Positions 7,755 through 16,576 of a DNA stretch of 40,840 bases are shown here, in pieces. Positions within the stretch are counted from its first letter, which is position 1. The number at the start of each line of letters is the position of its first letter. A model generated the notes under the pieces. It did not search any database. It was not told the origin of the DNA and saw only the letters and a program-made list of their open reading frames with translations. Origin of the DNA: DAOTTY01 sp034437575 (GTDB lineage: Bacteria; Chloroflexota; Anaerolineae; Aggregatilineales; Phototrophicaceae); contig DAOTTY010000003.1 of assembly GCA_034437575.1 (NCBI GenBank), forward strand, positions 1-40,840, read 5' to 3'. Position numbers and translations under genes: made by a program.

Positions 7755-8777
7755 GTGAAGTATTTACTTTCCATGCTACTTGTTTCCATATTGACGCTCT
7801 CTGGCGTTGTTGTAAGTGCCCAGGATGCTGAGCTTGGCACCCCAGAAAACCCAATTCAGGTTTACTTTGTTCCGTCTGCCGAGGCGCAGACGTTAATCGA
7901 AGGTGGTGAAGTTCTGGCTGAAGCGCTCGAAGAAGCCACTGGCCTGAGCTATGAAGTGAGCGTGCCCACCAGCTACGCCGCCACCATCGAAGCCATGTGT
8001 GCAGACCCGGCCAGCAGCATGGGCTTCATCCCGGCTGCCGGTTACGTCATCGGCAGCGAACGCTGCGGTATCGAAGTCCACGCGGCTGCCGTCCGCTTTG
8101 GTTGGCCGTTCTACTGGGCGCAGTACATCGTTTCGCGTGACAGCGACATCTACGTGCTGGGCGACCTTGAGGGCAAGTCCTGGGCTTATCCAGACAGCGC
8201 CTCCACCTCCGGTTTCATTGTGCCGTCGGTTGAGTTGCAGTCGCTGGGGATTGAGCCGGGTGAGCAGGTCGAGGCTGGTGGCCACAATCAGGCTGTGCTG
8301 GCCGTATACAACGGTGACGCCGATTTTGCCACCACCTACTTCTCCCCGCCGCTGACGCCGGGTGCTGGCTGGAGCGTTGACGACCTGCCGGAACCGTATG
8401 ACCTCACAGTGGAAGAGAGCTTCGTGAGCGAAGAGGGCCGCTTGTTTGTGGGCGATACCCGCATCCTGGACGCTCGCTCCGCTGTTGCTGAACAGGCCCC
8501 GGACGTTGTGGACGAAATCCGCGTGTTGGCCATCTCTGACCCCATCCCGAACGACACGATGAGTTTTGGCCAGGGCTTCCCCGAAGAGTTGCGTACCGAA
8601 ATCTATGAAGCCCTGGTTGCCTTCAGCGAAACTGAAGCCTGGGCAGAAAGCGCCCTGGGTGCCGACGACGGCTATAGCTGGACCTCCCTGAGCCTCGTGG
8701 ACGACTCCGCGTTTGATTCCGTTCGCCTTCAGTTCGAGGTGCTGGGTCTGACTGAAGAAGACATCTTCGAGGACTAA
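7755..8777 (+). CDS. phnD: Phosphonate-type ABC solute-binding protein
   Basis: 340 residues, PhnD/PhnD-like (Phosphonate-bd) receptor for phosphonate, phosphite or related oxyanions. The signal peptide (residues 1-22) ends VVSAQD with no lipobox cysteine. Mature features include IQVYFVPSAEAQTLIEGG at the N-terminus, the MGFIPAAGYV substrate-loop region and the family's KSWAYPDSASTSGFIVP segment. The start is GTG 7755, with AGGAG 7 bases upstream. An in-frame ATG at 7698 overlaps the promoter -10 and cannot be used. A terminator-like hairpin separates it from phnC, so the receptor is probably expressed above the ATPase and permease. The ligand cannot be told from sequence, and there are no C-P lyase genes here. 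Confidence 0.92.
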   Translation: MKYLLSMLLVSILTLSGVVVSAQDAELGTPENPIQVYFVPSAEAQTLIEGGEVLAEALEEATGLSYEVSVPTSYAATIEAMCADPASSMGFIPAAGYVIGSERCGIEVHAAAVRFGWPFYWAQYIVSRDSDIYVLGDLEGKSWAYPDSASTSGFIVPSVELQSLGIEPGEQVEAGGHNQAVLAVYNGDADFATTYFSPPLTPGAGWSVDDLPEPYDLTVEESFVSEEGRLFVGDTRILDARSAVAEQAPDVVDEIRVLAISDPIPNDTMSFGQGFPEELRTEIYEALVAFSETEAWAESALGADDGYSWTSLSLVDDSAFDSVRLQFEVLGLTEEDIFED

Positions 8778-8806
8778 ACACCCCGTTAGTGCATCCGTTG
8801 GATTGT

Positions 8807-8844
8807 GGGGGTGGGGATGCCGTGCATTCCCGCCCCCCTTTTGT
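8807..8844 (+). terminator. Terminator/attenuator between phnD and phnC
   Basis: A 14-bp stem with two wobble pairs: left arm 8807-8820, loop CGT, right arm 8824-8837, then CTTTTG. Placed inside the operon, it probably lowers transcription into phnC rather than ending it. Confidence 0.75.
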
Positions 8845-8885
8845 TTATACTCACGTCGCTAATCTAACCTGTGAGGGCGTTAACC

Positions 8886-9644
8886 ATGCTGACGATTGAA
8901 AACCTGACGAAAGTGTATGACAACGGCTTTAAGGCATTGGATGATGTCTCATTTGAAGTGCCTGATGGACAGTTCGTGGCCCTTATTGGCCTGAGTGGGA
9001 GCGGTAAAAGCACGCTGCTGCGCTGCATCAACCGGCTGATTGAGCCAACAGCAGGCCGCATTGTGTGGAACGGCCAGGACATCACGTCCATCAGCGACGA
9101 GGAAATCCGCTATTTGCGCCGCCGCATTGGGATGATCTTCCAGCAGTTTAACCTCGTCAAACGCAGCAAGGTTATCACCAACGTGATGGCCGGTCGCCTG
9201 GGTTACACCAACCCGCTGTTTAGCCTGTTCAATTACTTCCCCCCCGCAGAGGAAGAAAAAGCGCTCACCAACCTGGAACGGGTAGGCATTCGCAATCAGG
9301 CGTACAAACGCGCTACGGAGCTATCCGGCGGGCAGCAGCAGCGGGTGGCCATCGCCCGCGCCCTGATGCAAGACCCCGAACTAATGCTGGCCGATGAACC
9401 CGTTGCCAGCCTTGACCCGGCCACATCGCATGGCGTAATGAAGTATCTGGAATCGCTCAACAAAGAGGACGGCCTAACGGTGGTTTGCAGCTTGCACTTC
9501 CTCAGTTTGGCCCGCACCTATGCTGACCGTGTGATTGCCCTGAAGGACGGTAGGCTGGAATTTGACGGCCCGCCGGAGGAAATCGACAACGACCGTTTTA
9601 AGGAAATTTACGGTGAAGAGGCTGTTGACGTGGGCATTTCTTAA
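8886..9644 (+). CDS. phnC: Phosphonate-type ABC transporter ATPase
   Basis: 252 residues, ATP-hydrolysing subunit of the importer. Walker A GLSGSGKST (35-43), Q-loop FQQFN (86-89), a PhnC-type region with RLGYTNP and FNYFP (104-119), signature LSGGQ (146-150), Walker B LMLADEP (166-172) and the H-loop His at 204. Start at ATG 8886 has GAGGG about 8 bases upstream. A GTG five codons earlier has no ribosome binding site. It follows phnD and precedes the permease in the usual D-C-E order. Confidence 0.93.
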   Translation: MLTIENLTKVYDNGFKALDDVSFEVPDGQFVALIGLSGSGKSTLLRCINRLIEPTAGRIVWNGQDITSISDEEIRYLRRRIGMIFQQFNLVKRSKVITNVMAGRLGYTNPLFSLFNYFPPAEEEKALTNLERVGIRNQAYKRATELSGGQQQRVAIARALMQDPELMLADEPVASLDPATSHGVMKYLESLNKEDGLTVVCSLHFLSLARTYADRVIALKDGRLEFDGPPEEIDNDRFKEIYGEEAVDVGIS

Positions 9645-9662
9645 AAGCTATCTGAGAAGTTT

Positions 9663-9742
9663 GTGAGGGTAGCGCCCTCACCCTCACGGCAGGGGATGCT
9701 AATCCCTTGAGGGATATGGGGTTTCACCCCATGCTTTTGCTT
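9663..9742. repeat. Hairpin cluster between phnC and phnE
   Basis: Three stems in a row: GTGAGGG (9663-9669) with CCCTCAC (9675-9681), GGGAT/ATCCC near 9693-9706, and ATGGGGT (9716-9722) with ACCCCAT (9726-9732), followed by a T-rich stretch. The last could act as an attenuator ahead of phnE. The arrangement resembles the cluster at 3279-3370. Confidence 0.55.
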
Positions 9743-9815
9743 TTCAAACGACTTCTTAGGGGACGCAGCGCCAGCCACAACCTGCACATTAGCCCAACCG
9801 ACGCGAGGAACAACT

Positions 9816-12026
9816 ATGCCAGATGAAAACCCAACCCCAAAGCAGCCCGAAAGCCGAACAGCGTTGCAGCGCGTGCTTGTTCTGCTGGCTATTGTGATCG
9901 GAGTGTTGATTTACGCCTATGGGTGGAGTGTCACAGAGATTGACCTGGAACGCCCCCAGGAAGCGCAGCGCCAGGAAAACGTCGCCATTGCCCTGCGCGA
10001 ACTGCTGTCACCCAACGTTTTCAGTCAGGAACGCACCGTTGAAATCTACAGTGCGGACTTCCTGATGGCGTGCGACGAAGACACGCGCCCCCAGGCCCCG
10101 GCCAGTGAGGCTGCCCCTGTCGTCAGGCTGAACCCGACCTGCGGTGACAACGGCGACGTGATCACATTTTCGATTACCGGGGCCGCTGCCAATGCTGATG
10201 CCCGCGTCCGCTGGATACCGCCCGCCAGTGATGATGAAGAAACACGCCCCCGCCCCCGTGAGCTTGTGGGGGCAGACCGTGAGGACTTTGTACTGAGCAG
10301 CAGCGGCAGTTTCACCGGGCAAATCGAAGTGCCCCGCATTCGCGGCGGCGAGGGGCAAATTCATACCGTGCAGGTGCAGGTGGCCGTGCCCGCCGGGCCA
10401 ATCCAACTATCAGAGAGTGCCCTGCTGGTTGCTGACCGAATGCTGCAAACGATCTTCATGGCGCTGGTGGCCACAACCGTTGCCATCCCGATTGCAGGGG
10501 TGTTGAGCTTTTTCGCGGCCCGCAACCTCATGGAGGAGATAACGCTTTCCGTCGGCAGCTTGCTTATCGCCTTTACGACCTTTGTGGTGGGGCTGTGGCT
10601 GGGCGGCACCTTCCTAACGCCGCTAGGTCGCATGGCGTTGATGATCGGGCGGGGCGACTTGGGGGGCGACTTCGGCGCTCTGACGGCATTCGCTGTGCCG
10701 GGGGTGTATCTGTTTGGTATGCTTACCGTGATGCAGCGGCTGAACCCGGTGCAAATCGAGCAGCGCAACCAGGAAGCCAACCGCCTCAAGCAAACCTCAA
10801 ACTCCATCGTCGTCGGCCTGTCTGCGATTGTGCTGGTTGGGGCACTGGGCGGGCTTGGCCTGCTGGGCGGTGAGCAAATCCAGGCGGGCGGGGCGGCTTT
10901 GGCCATTGCGGACCCGGTGGGCATCGCCCAGCAGATGCAGGCGGCGGCTTCTGCATTGATTGTCTCGCTGGGCAACTTCCTAACGCTGCTGGGCACCCTG
11001 GTAGAGATGGGCATCGGCCTGCTGGCCAGTGTAGTAACGGCGTTCACCCTGGCCGGGATTGCGGGCAACTGGCTGGGACCACTTGTGCGCGGCGTGCCCG
11101 CTGGCCTGGGGCGCGGCCTGGGGCTGGGGCTGGGCGCGGTTGCCGGGGCCATGCTGCTGGGCTTTTTGGGTGTGCTAGGGACGTGGGCCAGCCTGCTGGG
11201 ACTGCTGCCAGTGCTGGTGGCAGCGATTCTTGGTGGCAACCTGCTTTTAACGATTGCGCGTCGTTTGGCAGTGGCCACCACAGGCGCAGACGTGTTTAAA
11301 CGCCAACGCCTGCTGCGCCTTGCTGTTTTCGTCGCCGGAGCTGTGATTGTGTTCATCCTGGCATTTGACTTGCTCAACGTTGGGCGTTCGCTCGTGGATG
11401 GCACTTTGCCAACGGCTACACAGACAACCCTATTGGGCAGTACACTCCCACTCTCGCAATATGTGTTCAACGCAATGTGGTTGGGTGCCCTCTTGGGTGG
11501 CCTGGGGGGTGCCATCAGCAGTGTAAAGGCGGTCTTCCCGCTAGGGAACTTACTTTACAACACAAGCCGCACCAGCCTAAACGTGGTGCGCTCGATTGAG
11601 CCGCTCATCATGGGGTTGGTCTTTGTTGTTTGGGTAGGTATTGGCCCATTTGCGGGCGTTTTGGCCCTGACGTTGCACAGTGTTGCGGCGCTGGGTAAGC
11701 TTTACAGTGAGCAAATCGAAAACATTGACCCCGGCCCCATCGAGGCGCTCAAATCGACCGGGGCTAATCAGCTTCAGACAATCGTCTATGCCGTCGTTCC
11801 ACAGATTATCCCCCCTTACATCGCGTTCACCATGTATCGCTGGGACATCAACGTGCGGATGTCTACCATCATCGGGTTTGTTGGTGGTGGTGGTATTGGC
11901 CTGCTGCTCCAACAGCAGATTAATCTACTGCGGTATCGAGAGGCAGGGGTGGCCGTCCTTGCAATTGCAATTGTCGTGTCTATTTTAGACTACGCTTCTG
12001 CAACGATTCGTGAACGCCTCACATAA
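9816..12026 (+). CDS. phnE: Giant PhnE-type ABC permease with split transport domain
   Basis: 736 residues, against about 260-290 for ordinary PhnE. One membrane helix (about 18-40) is followed by an exported, beta-rich region of about 160 residues (41-200; Cys at 86 and 109). The start of the permease domain is at 203-238 (TIFMALVATTVAIPIAG, FFAARNLM). Then come about 340 residues (239-575) with several Gly/Leu-rich helices that ordinary PhnE lacks. The permease domain resumes at 576-733, with GIGPFAGVLALTLHS, LGKLYSE, the EAA loop EALKSTGA (643-650), YRWDINVR and GFVGGGGIG. Start has GAGGA 6 bases upstream. The frame is intact, so this is a real insertion rather than a merged prediction. 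The function of the insertion and exported domain is unknown. Confidence 0.88.
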   Translation: MPDENPTPKQPESRTALQRVLVLLAIVIGVLIYAYGWSVTEIDLERPQEAQRQENVAIALRELLSPNVFSQERTVEIYSADFLMACDEDTRPQAPASEAAPVVRLNPTCGDNGDVITFSITGAAANADARVRWIPPASDDEETRPRPRELVGADREDFVLSSSGSFTGQIEVPRIRGGEGQIHTVQVQVAVPAGPIQLSESALLVADRMLQTIFMALVATTVAIPIAGVLSFFAARNLMEEITLSVGSLLIAFTTFVVGLWLGGTFLTPLGRMALMIGRGDLGGDFGALTAFAVPGVYLFGMLTVMQRLNPVQIEQRNQEANRLKQTSNSIVVGLSAIVLVGALGGLGLLGGEQIQAGGAALAIADPVGIAQQMQAAASALIVSLGNFLTLLGTLVEMGIGLLASVVTAFTLAGIAGNWLGPLVRGVPAGLGRGLGLGLGAVAGAMLLGFLGVLGTWASLLGLLPVLVAAILGGNLLLTIARRLAVATTGADVFKRQRLLRLAVFVAGAVIVFILAFDLLNVGRSLVDGTLPTATQTTLLGSTLPLSQYVFNAMWLGALLGGLGGAISSVKAVFPLGNLLYNTSRTSLNVVRSIEPLIMGLVFVVWVGIGPFAGVLALTLHSVAALGKLYSEQIENIDPGPIEALKSTGANQLQTIVYAVVPQIIPPYIAFTMYRWDINVRMSTIIGFVGGGGIGLLLQQQINLLRYREAGVAVLAIAIVVSILDYASATIRERLT

Positions 12027-12247
12027 AGTCAGTTTGGCATTGCTATTTATGCAGGTTATATGACGCAGATCACCTGTTCACTAAGCACTCAAGGCCAATC
12101 CTGTACATCAACATCGTGGTTGACTGGCTTTGACGGCTCATCAGTGTGGGGCGGGCCATAATACTTGCCGTGGTCGCAGCGGCTTCTGAAGCGCTGGCCA
12201 GCCACACGGACGGAAAATGTGAACAATTACTCGTGTGAGGGTGTATT

Positions 12248-12282
12248 AAAAAACCGGGGCAGGCAGTCTGCACCCGGTTTTT
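12248..12282. terminator. Bidirectional terminator between phnE and the SH3 gene
   Basis: A-tract, CCGGG (12254-12258), inner CAG/CTG pairs, CCCGG (12273-12277) and TTTTT (12278-12282). A-run and T-run flank the stem, so it can serve both converging transcripts. The 220 bases between the phnE stop and this hairpin hold no supported gene. Confidence 0.85.
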
Positions 12283-12296
12283 GTTTCCTAAGGAGG

Positions 12297-13157
12297 TTAG
12301 TTCGCGCAGCCAGCGCTGGTGGTGAGGTAGGTCGCACTCACCCAGCCCTGCTGGTCGGTGTAGATGACCTGATACCAATCACTATCACCAGTGCGGGCGG
12401 TCGATTGCAGGCTAATCTGGAAAGGCAGGCGTGCCAGGATTTCACTGTCCGTGTTCGGCTCTGACCGTAAACGAACCATTGCGCGGGTGGTCACGCGGCA
12501 ACCACTCAGTGAAACGGTACCGTTCACAGTGGTTGCTGCACCGGTCACCGCTGCCGGGTCAACCCCTTCAATGATTTCGCCTTCTTCATCTACAACGACA
12601 GTTTCACCATCTTCTGTTGTGATGACAGTGCCTTCAACTGCTGCTGGAACGGCGTCAGGGGCCGGGGCAGGTGATCCTTCCACCAGGATGGCCGTGCCCG
12701 TGGTGCCAATGATGGCGCAAGTGTAAGCACCTGCTTCCAATTCACGGGTCACGGCGGGCAGCGGTGCAGAAACACGCGGGTTATCTACCGCGCTGCGATA
12801 GAAGAAGGTGCCCGTGCCGCGCAGGCACACCTGGATGTCGCGTCCGAAGCCGACCACACTTGTGTCGCTCGTAACGCCGCTAATTTCCACAGCGGCCTTC
12901 ACACCCCGGCGAATAAGGCCGATGTCACCGATAGACCCGGCACTCTGAACGAACTTGGTGCCATCATGGATGACAAAACAGCCGACCGAGCCATCGCTGA
13001 CGGCCTCACCGGGTACGCCTACGCGGGCGACAGGCTGAGATTGGGCGTCAAGTTGGCTGCATGTGCCCGCCGCCTGGGCACCCACAATGTTGACGGAGAC
13101 GAGAGCAGTGCTGACCAGTGCTGCCAGCACGATCAATTTCTGATAGAGATTACGCAT
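12297..13157 (-). CDS. Secreted SH3-domain protein
   Basis: 286 residues. Signal peptide at 1-28 (MRNLYQK, hydrophobic core, VGAQA) without lipobox. A middle region of unknown fold is Cys-containing (C33, C60 and others), followed by a low-complexity acidic/Val/Pro linker (about 165-205). The last roughly 70 residues form a bacterial SH3 (SH3b) domain with VRLRSEPNTDSEILARLP and WYQVIYTDQQGWVSATYL. SH3b domains usually bind cell-wall peptides, so a wall-associated role is likely. The enzymatic part, if any, is not visible. GAGG lies about 9 bases before the ATG. A good promoter lies upstream. Confidence 0.85.
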   Translation of the reverse strand: MRNLYQKLIVLAALVSTALVSVNIVGAQAAGTCSQLDAQSQPVARVGVPGEAVSDGSVGCFVIHDGTKFVQSAGSIGDIGLIRRGVKAAVEISGVTSDTSVVGFGRDIQVCLRGTGTFFYRSAVDNPRVSAPLPAVTRELEAGAYTCAIIGTTGTAILVEGSPAPAPDAVPAAVEGTVITTEDGETVVVDEEGEIIEGVDPAAVTGAATTVNGTVSLSGCRVTTRAMVRLRSEPNTDSEILARLPFQISLQSTARTGDSDWYQVIYTDQQGWVSATYLTTSAGCAN

Positions 13158-13200
13158 ATGTATTGGCCTCTAAGACTTAACTTTCGAGATAGCGGCACCA

Positions 13201-13229
13201 AATATATCAGCGATGTGCGGTCTGTACAA
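13201..13229 (-). promoter_or_regulatory. Promoter of the SH3 gene
   Basis: Read on the minus strand: TTGTAC (13229-13224), 17 bases, TATATT (13206-13201). It is 44 bases upstream of the ATG. Confidence 0.6.
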
Positions 13230-13705
13230 ACCTGAATCGCAGTTGGTGAATGGGTATTCAGTCAGGGGTAGGTAGCTGAGTGCGGCGTAAATCGTCTTGA
13301 CCGAGCGGTGTCAAGCTGCATCGCTGACCGGGGTCATGACTGCATCGTCAGGGCACAGCGTCTCGCCCTTCGGGTGAGGGCTAAAGTGGGTCTCCATGTT
13401 GTTCTGTACTCGTACCCAGTCTTCGACCAGTCCACGAAATTCGTCTTCAAACCCCATCCCCCCCTTACCTTAGTTATGAATCACAGATTTGCCCACACCA
13501 CGTACAGCCGCGTTTAACCCGAGTGAATCCCCACAGACGTTAACTATCGCCCTTATCCCACAGCTAAATCGCACGCATATGGGACCGAACCCCACCCACC
13601 ACAGGGCCAGCCCTGGCAACTGCGTGCGCTCAGTATTCTCATTCCCTGCTGTGTACACTAACCTATACCACCGTTATCCGTAGCAACCCACCAGACGAGA
13701 CACCT
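13230..13705. other. Intergenic region between divergent genes
   Basis: About 475 bases with no supported gene. It holds a small dyad TTGAC/GTCAA (13297-13314) and a 7-bp hairpin CTCGCCC/GGGTGAG (13372-13388). No ribosome binding site or family-like peptide was found in the short frames. It presumably holds the promoter of the gene at 13706, but I could not fix one. Confidence 0.5.
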
Positions 13706-15820
13706 ATGCGCCGACTCATTACGGTATTTGGATTAAATGGCGAGTTCCTGCGAACCCTGGAAGCCAGCCTGATTTTGCTGTTTTTCACACAAGCCCTGCG
13801 CTTCTTGATTGGCACCTACTTTAGCCGGATTGGCAGTGCCTCACTCTTATCGCGGTTGCAACCAGAAGTGGTCGCGCAGCTTACCGATACACCTGGCTTT
13901 GTGCAGCCACAGGTTGTTGCTCAGGAAATTTCCTTTTTGATTTACATGGTGGTACTGCCCGCGCTGGCCATCTTCATTGGGCGCTTCCGGCTTGTGATGA
14001 TTCTGGCAGCACTGGCGGTAGCGGGTGGGCGCACTATCATGGTTGCCGACGTGAACATTACCGCTGCGACCGCCGCCGCGCTTACGGTAGGGAGCGGCCT
14101 ATTCTACATCGCGTTGCTAACGCGCCACCGCTACAGCATTTTTCCACACAGCGTCATTCTCGCCCTCGCTGCTGACCAACTTATTCGCACGTCCGGCAAC
14201 ACCCTGGACCCCACCTGGTCAACCAATTTTTTCACTGCCCAACTGGGGTTGTTTTTCGTCGCTGTTATCCTGAGTGTTGCGAATTACTTTATTGGTCGCC
14301 GCGTCGAAAATCCTGAACGTGGCTTACTCACCTTTTGGGGCGGGTTGGGCCTGGGGGCATTGCTGTTTTTGGAACTATCGCTGCTTAGTTTGCCGAACGC
14401 GGTCGCCAACCGCGCCCGTGTGACCTATCCGCTGGTGGTGCCTGCTTTACTTGTGGCAACGCTGCTGCCCTTGCTCGGCCCAACACGGACGTTTGCCCGC
14501 CAGCTTACGGGGGTCTTCGATGCAGCCGTGCGTGGGTGGGTGTGGCTATTGCTGGTCGCTTTTATGCTGGCACTGGGAACGCGCTTCTCCGGCCCGTTGT
14601 CGGCAGCAGGGTTCATTACTGCACAATTTGGCATCAGCATGATCTGGTGGTGGTTGGTGCGTCCACAGGCCGAGCGAGAGCGTAATCTGAGCGGGTTGTG
14701 GGTCGTCTTCGGAACACTTATCTTCGCGCTGTTCCTGCTGTTTGATTACTTCACCTACGAGTACGCCTACGTCCAGCAGATAGCGACCAATGTGGCCACA
14801 GGTAATGACCTGCTCAACAGCATATTGGAGCCTGTTCTCGAAGGGTTTAACACCATCGTCGTGCCACTGCTGCGTGGCTTCCGGGGATTGGGGTATGCCG
14901 TCATATTATTGGCGGCGTTTATTGCCGCCCTACCTCTTATCCGCACCCAGCGCCGGATTGCATGGCGCAGCACCAGCACCGCACTACAAAATGTGATGCG
15001 CGTCGGCCTCCTCATCGGGTCAGCAGCGTTCGGCGCTACCCTGGCGCAGCCGCCGCTGATCTTCGGCGTGCCCGCTGCGGATAGCTTGCGCGTCGGCACC
15101 TTCAATATTCACGGCGGCTACAGCGAATATTACGCCTTCACCCTGGAAGAAATCGCGCAGACAATTGACCAGAGCGGTGCCAGTGTGGTGATGCTCCAGG
15201 AAGTTGAAGCAGGGCGACTGACCAGCTTTGGCGTTGACCAGTCCCTGTGGCTGGCTCGTCGCCTGGGTATGGACACACGCATGTTCCCGACGAACGAGGG
15301 CTTGCAGGGTTTGGCGGTGCTATCCGAAGTTGAGATCGTGTTTGCAGACGGTGAAATCCTATCCGGCATTGGCCAGCAAACCGGCTTGCAGCGTGTACAA
15401 ATCCGCCCGGTAGACGACGCCATTGTGACGGTTTACAACACATGGCTGGGCCTGCTGCTAAACCGTACCGACAGGCCCATCGAAGCGCAAGAACAGGATC
15501 AACAGCGCCAACTTGACCAGATCATTTCGATCATTGGCCAGCATCACCCCAACCGGCAGCTTGGCTATACCGTCGTCGGCGGCACATTCAACAACATTCC
15601 AGATTCGCCTCTGATTGAGCGGATGCGAGCCGTTGGTTTCAACGATCCTTTTGCCGGTTCGCCCATCGAGCGTTCTGCCACGCTAATTCGCACCGGCCTG
15701 AGTGCCCGCGTAGACTACGTATGGATTTACCCAGAAGTTGCGTTAGGTGTCAACGTCATGCCGAATGATGCCTCTGACCATCGACTGGCCTCTGTAGGCA
15801 TCTCATTGACTTCACCTTAG
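13706..15820 (+). CDS. Multi-pass membrane protein with C-terminal EEP domain (Cwh43-like layout)
   Basis: 704 residues. Residues 1-450 carry around ten or more hydrophobic helices with short loops and no recognised family motif. Residues about 460-702 form an endonuclease/exonuclease/phosphatase (EEP) domain: TFNIHGG (N467), MLQEVE (E499), RVDYVW (D670) and SDHR (D691, H692). The usual GDFN motif reads GTFN, with Thr627 in place of the catalytic Asp, so activity may be changed or lost. An N-terminal membrane region followed by an EEP domain is the arrangement of eukaryotic Cwh43/PGAP2IP, which acts on GPI-anchor lipids. A lipid-linked role here is inference only. The start codon lacks a clear ribosome binding site. 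The gene overlaps rnc by 4 bases tail to tail. Confidence 0.8.
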   Translation: MRRLITVFGLNGEFLRTLEASLILLFFTQALRFLIGTYFSRIGSASLLSRLQPEVVAQLTDTPGFVQPQVVAQEISFLIYMVVLPALAIFIGRFRLVMILAALAVAGGRTIMVADVNITAATAAALTVGSGLFYIALLTRHRYSIFPHSVILALAADQLIRTSGNTLDPTWSTNFFTAQLGLFFVAVILSVANYFIGRRVENPERGLLTFWGGLGLGALLFLELSLLSLPNAVANRARVTYPLVVPALLVATLLPLLGPTRTFARQLTGVFDAAVRGWVWLLLVAFMLALGTRFSGPLSAAGFITAQFGISMIWWWLVRPQAERERNLSGLWVVFGTLIFALFLLFDYFTYEYAYVQQIATNVATGNDLLNSILEPVLEGFNTIVVPLLRGFRGLGYAVILLAAFIAALPLIRTQRRIAWRSTSTALQNVMRVGLLIGSAAFGATLAQPPLIFGVPAADSLRVGTFNIHGGYSEYYAFTLEEIAQTIDQSGASVVMLQEVEAGRLTSFGVDQSLWLARRLGMDTRMFPTNEGLQGLAVLSEVEIVFADGEILSGIGQQTGLQRVQIRPVDDAIVTVYNTWLGLLLNRTDRPIEAQEQDQQRQLDQIISIIGQHHPNRQLGYTVVGGTFNNIPDSPLIERMRAVGFNDPFAGSPIERSATLIRTGLSARVDYVWIYPEVALGVNVMPNDASDHRLASVGISLTSP

Positions 15821-16566
15821 TCGGCTGATGTTGCTTTGTCAGTAGTGGCACCGTTTTCGACCTCAATGGCTTCAAGGGCATCCCGCGCAGCAGACTGTGC
15901 GGCTGCCCGCTTGCTGCGCCCCACGCCGCGCCCGGCCACCTGCTCATCAATAACGACTTCGGCTTCGTATTCCTTTTCATGATCCGGGCCAGATTCACTC
16001 ACGATAGTATACACAGGCGTAATGCCCCGCTCTGCCTGACTCCACTCTTGCAGCAGGGTGCGTGCATCCTGGTAAGACGCTTCTTCGATCACCGTGTCCA
16101 GGCGGTGGGCCAGCATCGGAATCACAAAAGCCCGTACCGCCTCAATCCCCTGGTCAAGATACAGTGCGCCTACAAGCGCCTCAAACGCTGCACACAAATT
16201 CGTCTTACGGGTACGCCCGCCGCTGTTCTCCTCTCCCTTGCCCATCCGCAGGGTGTCGCCGAGGTTGCATTCAATCGCCAACTCTCGCAGCGATTCTGTG
16301 CGAACCAGCGCAGCCCGCAGGCGCGTTAACCACCCCTCAGAGCGGTCAGGAAAGTGATGATAGAGCATATCCGCGGACAGGAAGTTTAACACCGCATCTC
16401 CGAGGAACTCCAGGCGTTCATTGTCCGCGATGGGGGTGTCTGTTTCATGCACATACGAACGGTGCGTCATGGCTTGCTCAAGCAGCATCCGCTCTCCAAA
16501 CTGAAGGCCAAGTTGTTCCTGCAACACCTCAAGTGAAATCGGTAGGTCACGTTTTGCTTCACTCAT
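15817..16566 (-). CDS. rnc: Ribonuclease III
   Basis: 249 residues, cleaves double-stranded RNA in rRNA processing and decay. RNase III domain with NERLEFLGDAVL (E50, E53, D57) and FEALVGALYLD (E129). The dsRNA-binding domain runs from DARTLLQEW (about 167) to 232, with GRGVGRSKRAAAQSAA. The acidic residue equivalent to E. coli D114, just before FEAL, is Ala126 (CAAFEAL). The essential D57 and E129 are kept. The start at 16566 has GAGGTG 6 bases upstream. The in-frame ATG at 16629 lies inside fabF. fabF ends 10 bases upstream, giving a fabF-rnc operon as in many bacteria. Confidence 0.95.
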   Translation of the reverse strand: MSEAKRDLPISLEVLQEQLGLQFGERMLLEQAMTHRSYVHETDTPIADNERLEFLGDAVLNFLSADMLYHHFPDRSEGWLTRLRAALVRTESLRELAIECNLGDTLRMGKGEENSGGRTRKTNLCAAFEALVGALYLDQGIEAVRAFVIPMLAHRLDTVIEEASYQDARTLLQEWSQAERGITPVYTIVSESGPDHEKEYEAEVVIDEQVAGRGVGRSKRAAAQSAARDALEAIEVENGATTDKATSAD

Positions 16567-16576
16567 GGATAACACC

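Noticed and set aside
10361..11515. A 384-codon open frame on the minus strand
   Set aside because: It lies antisense within phnE, is rich in Ser/Pro/Arg with no family features, and reflects codon bias of the Gly/Leu-rich permease.
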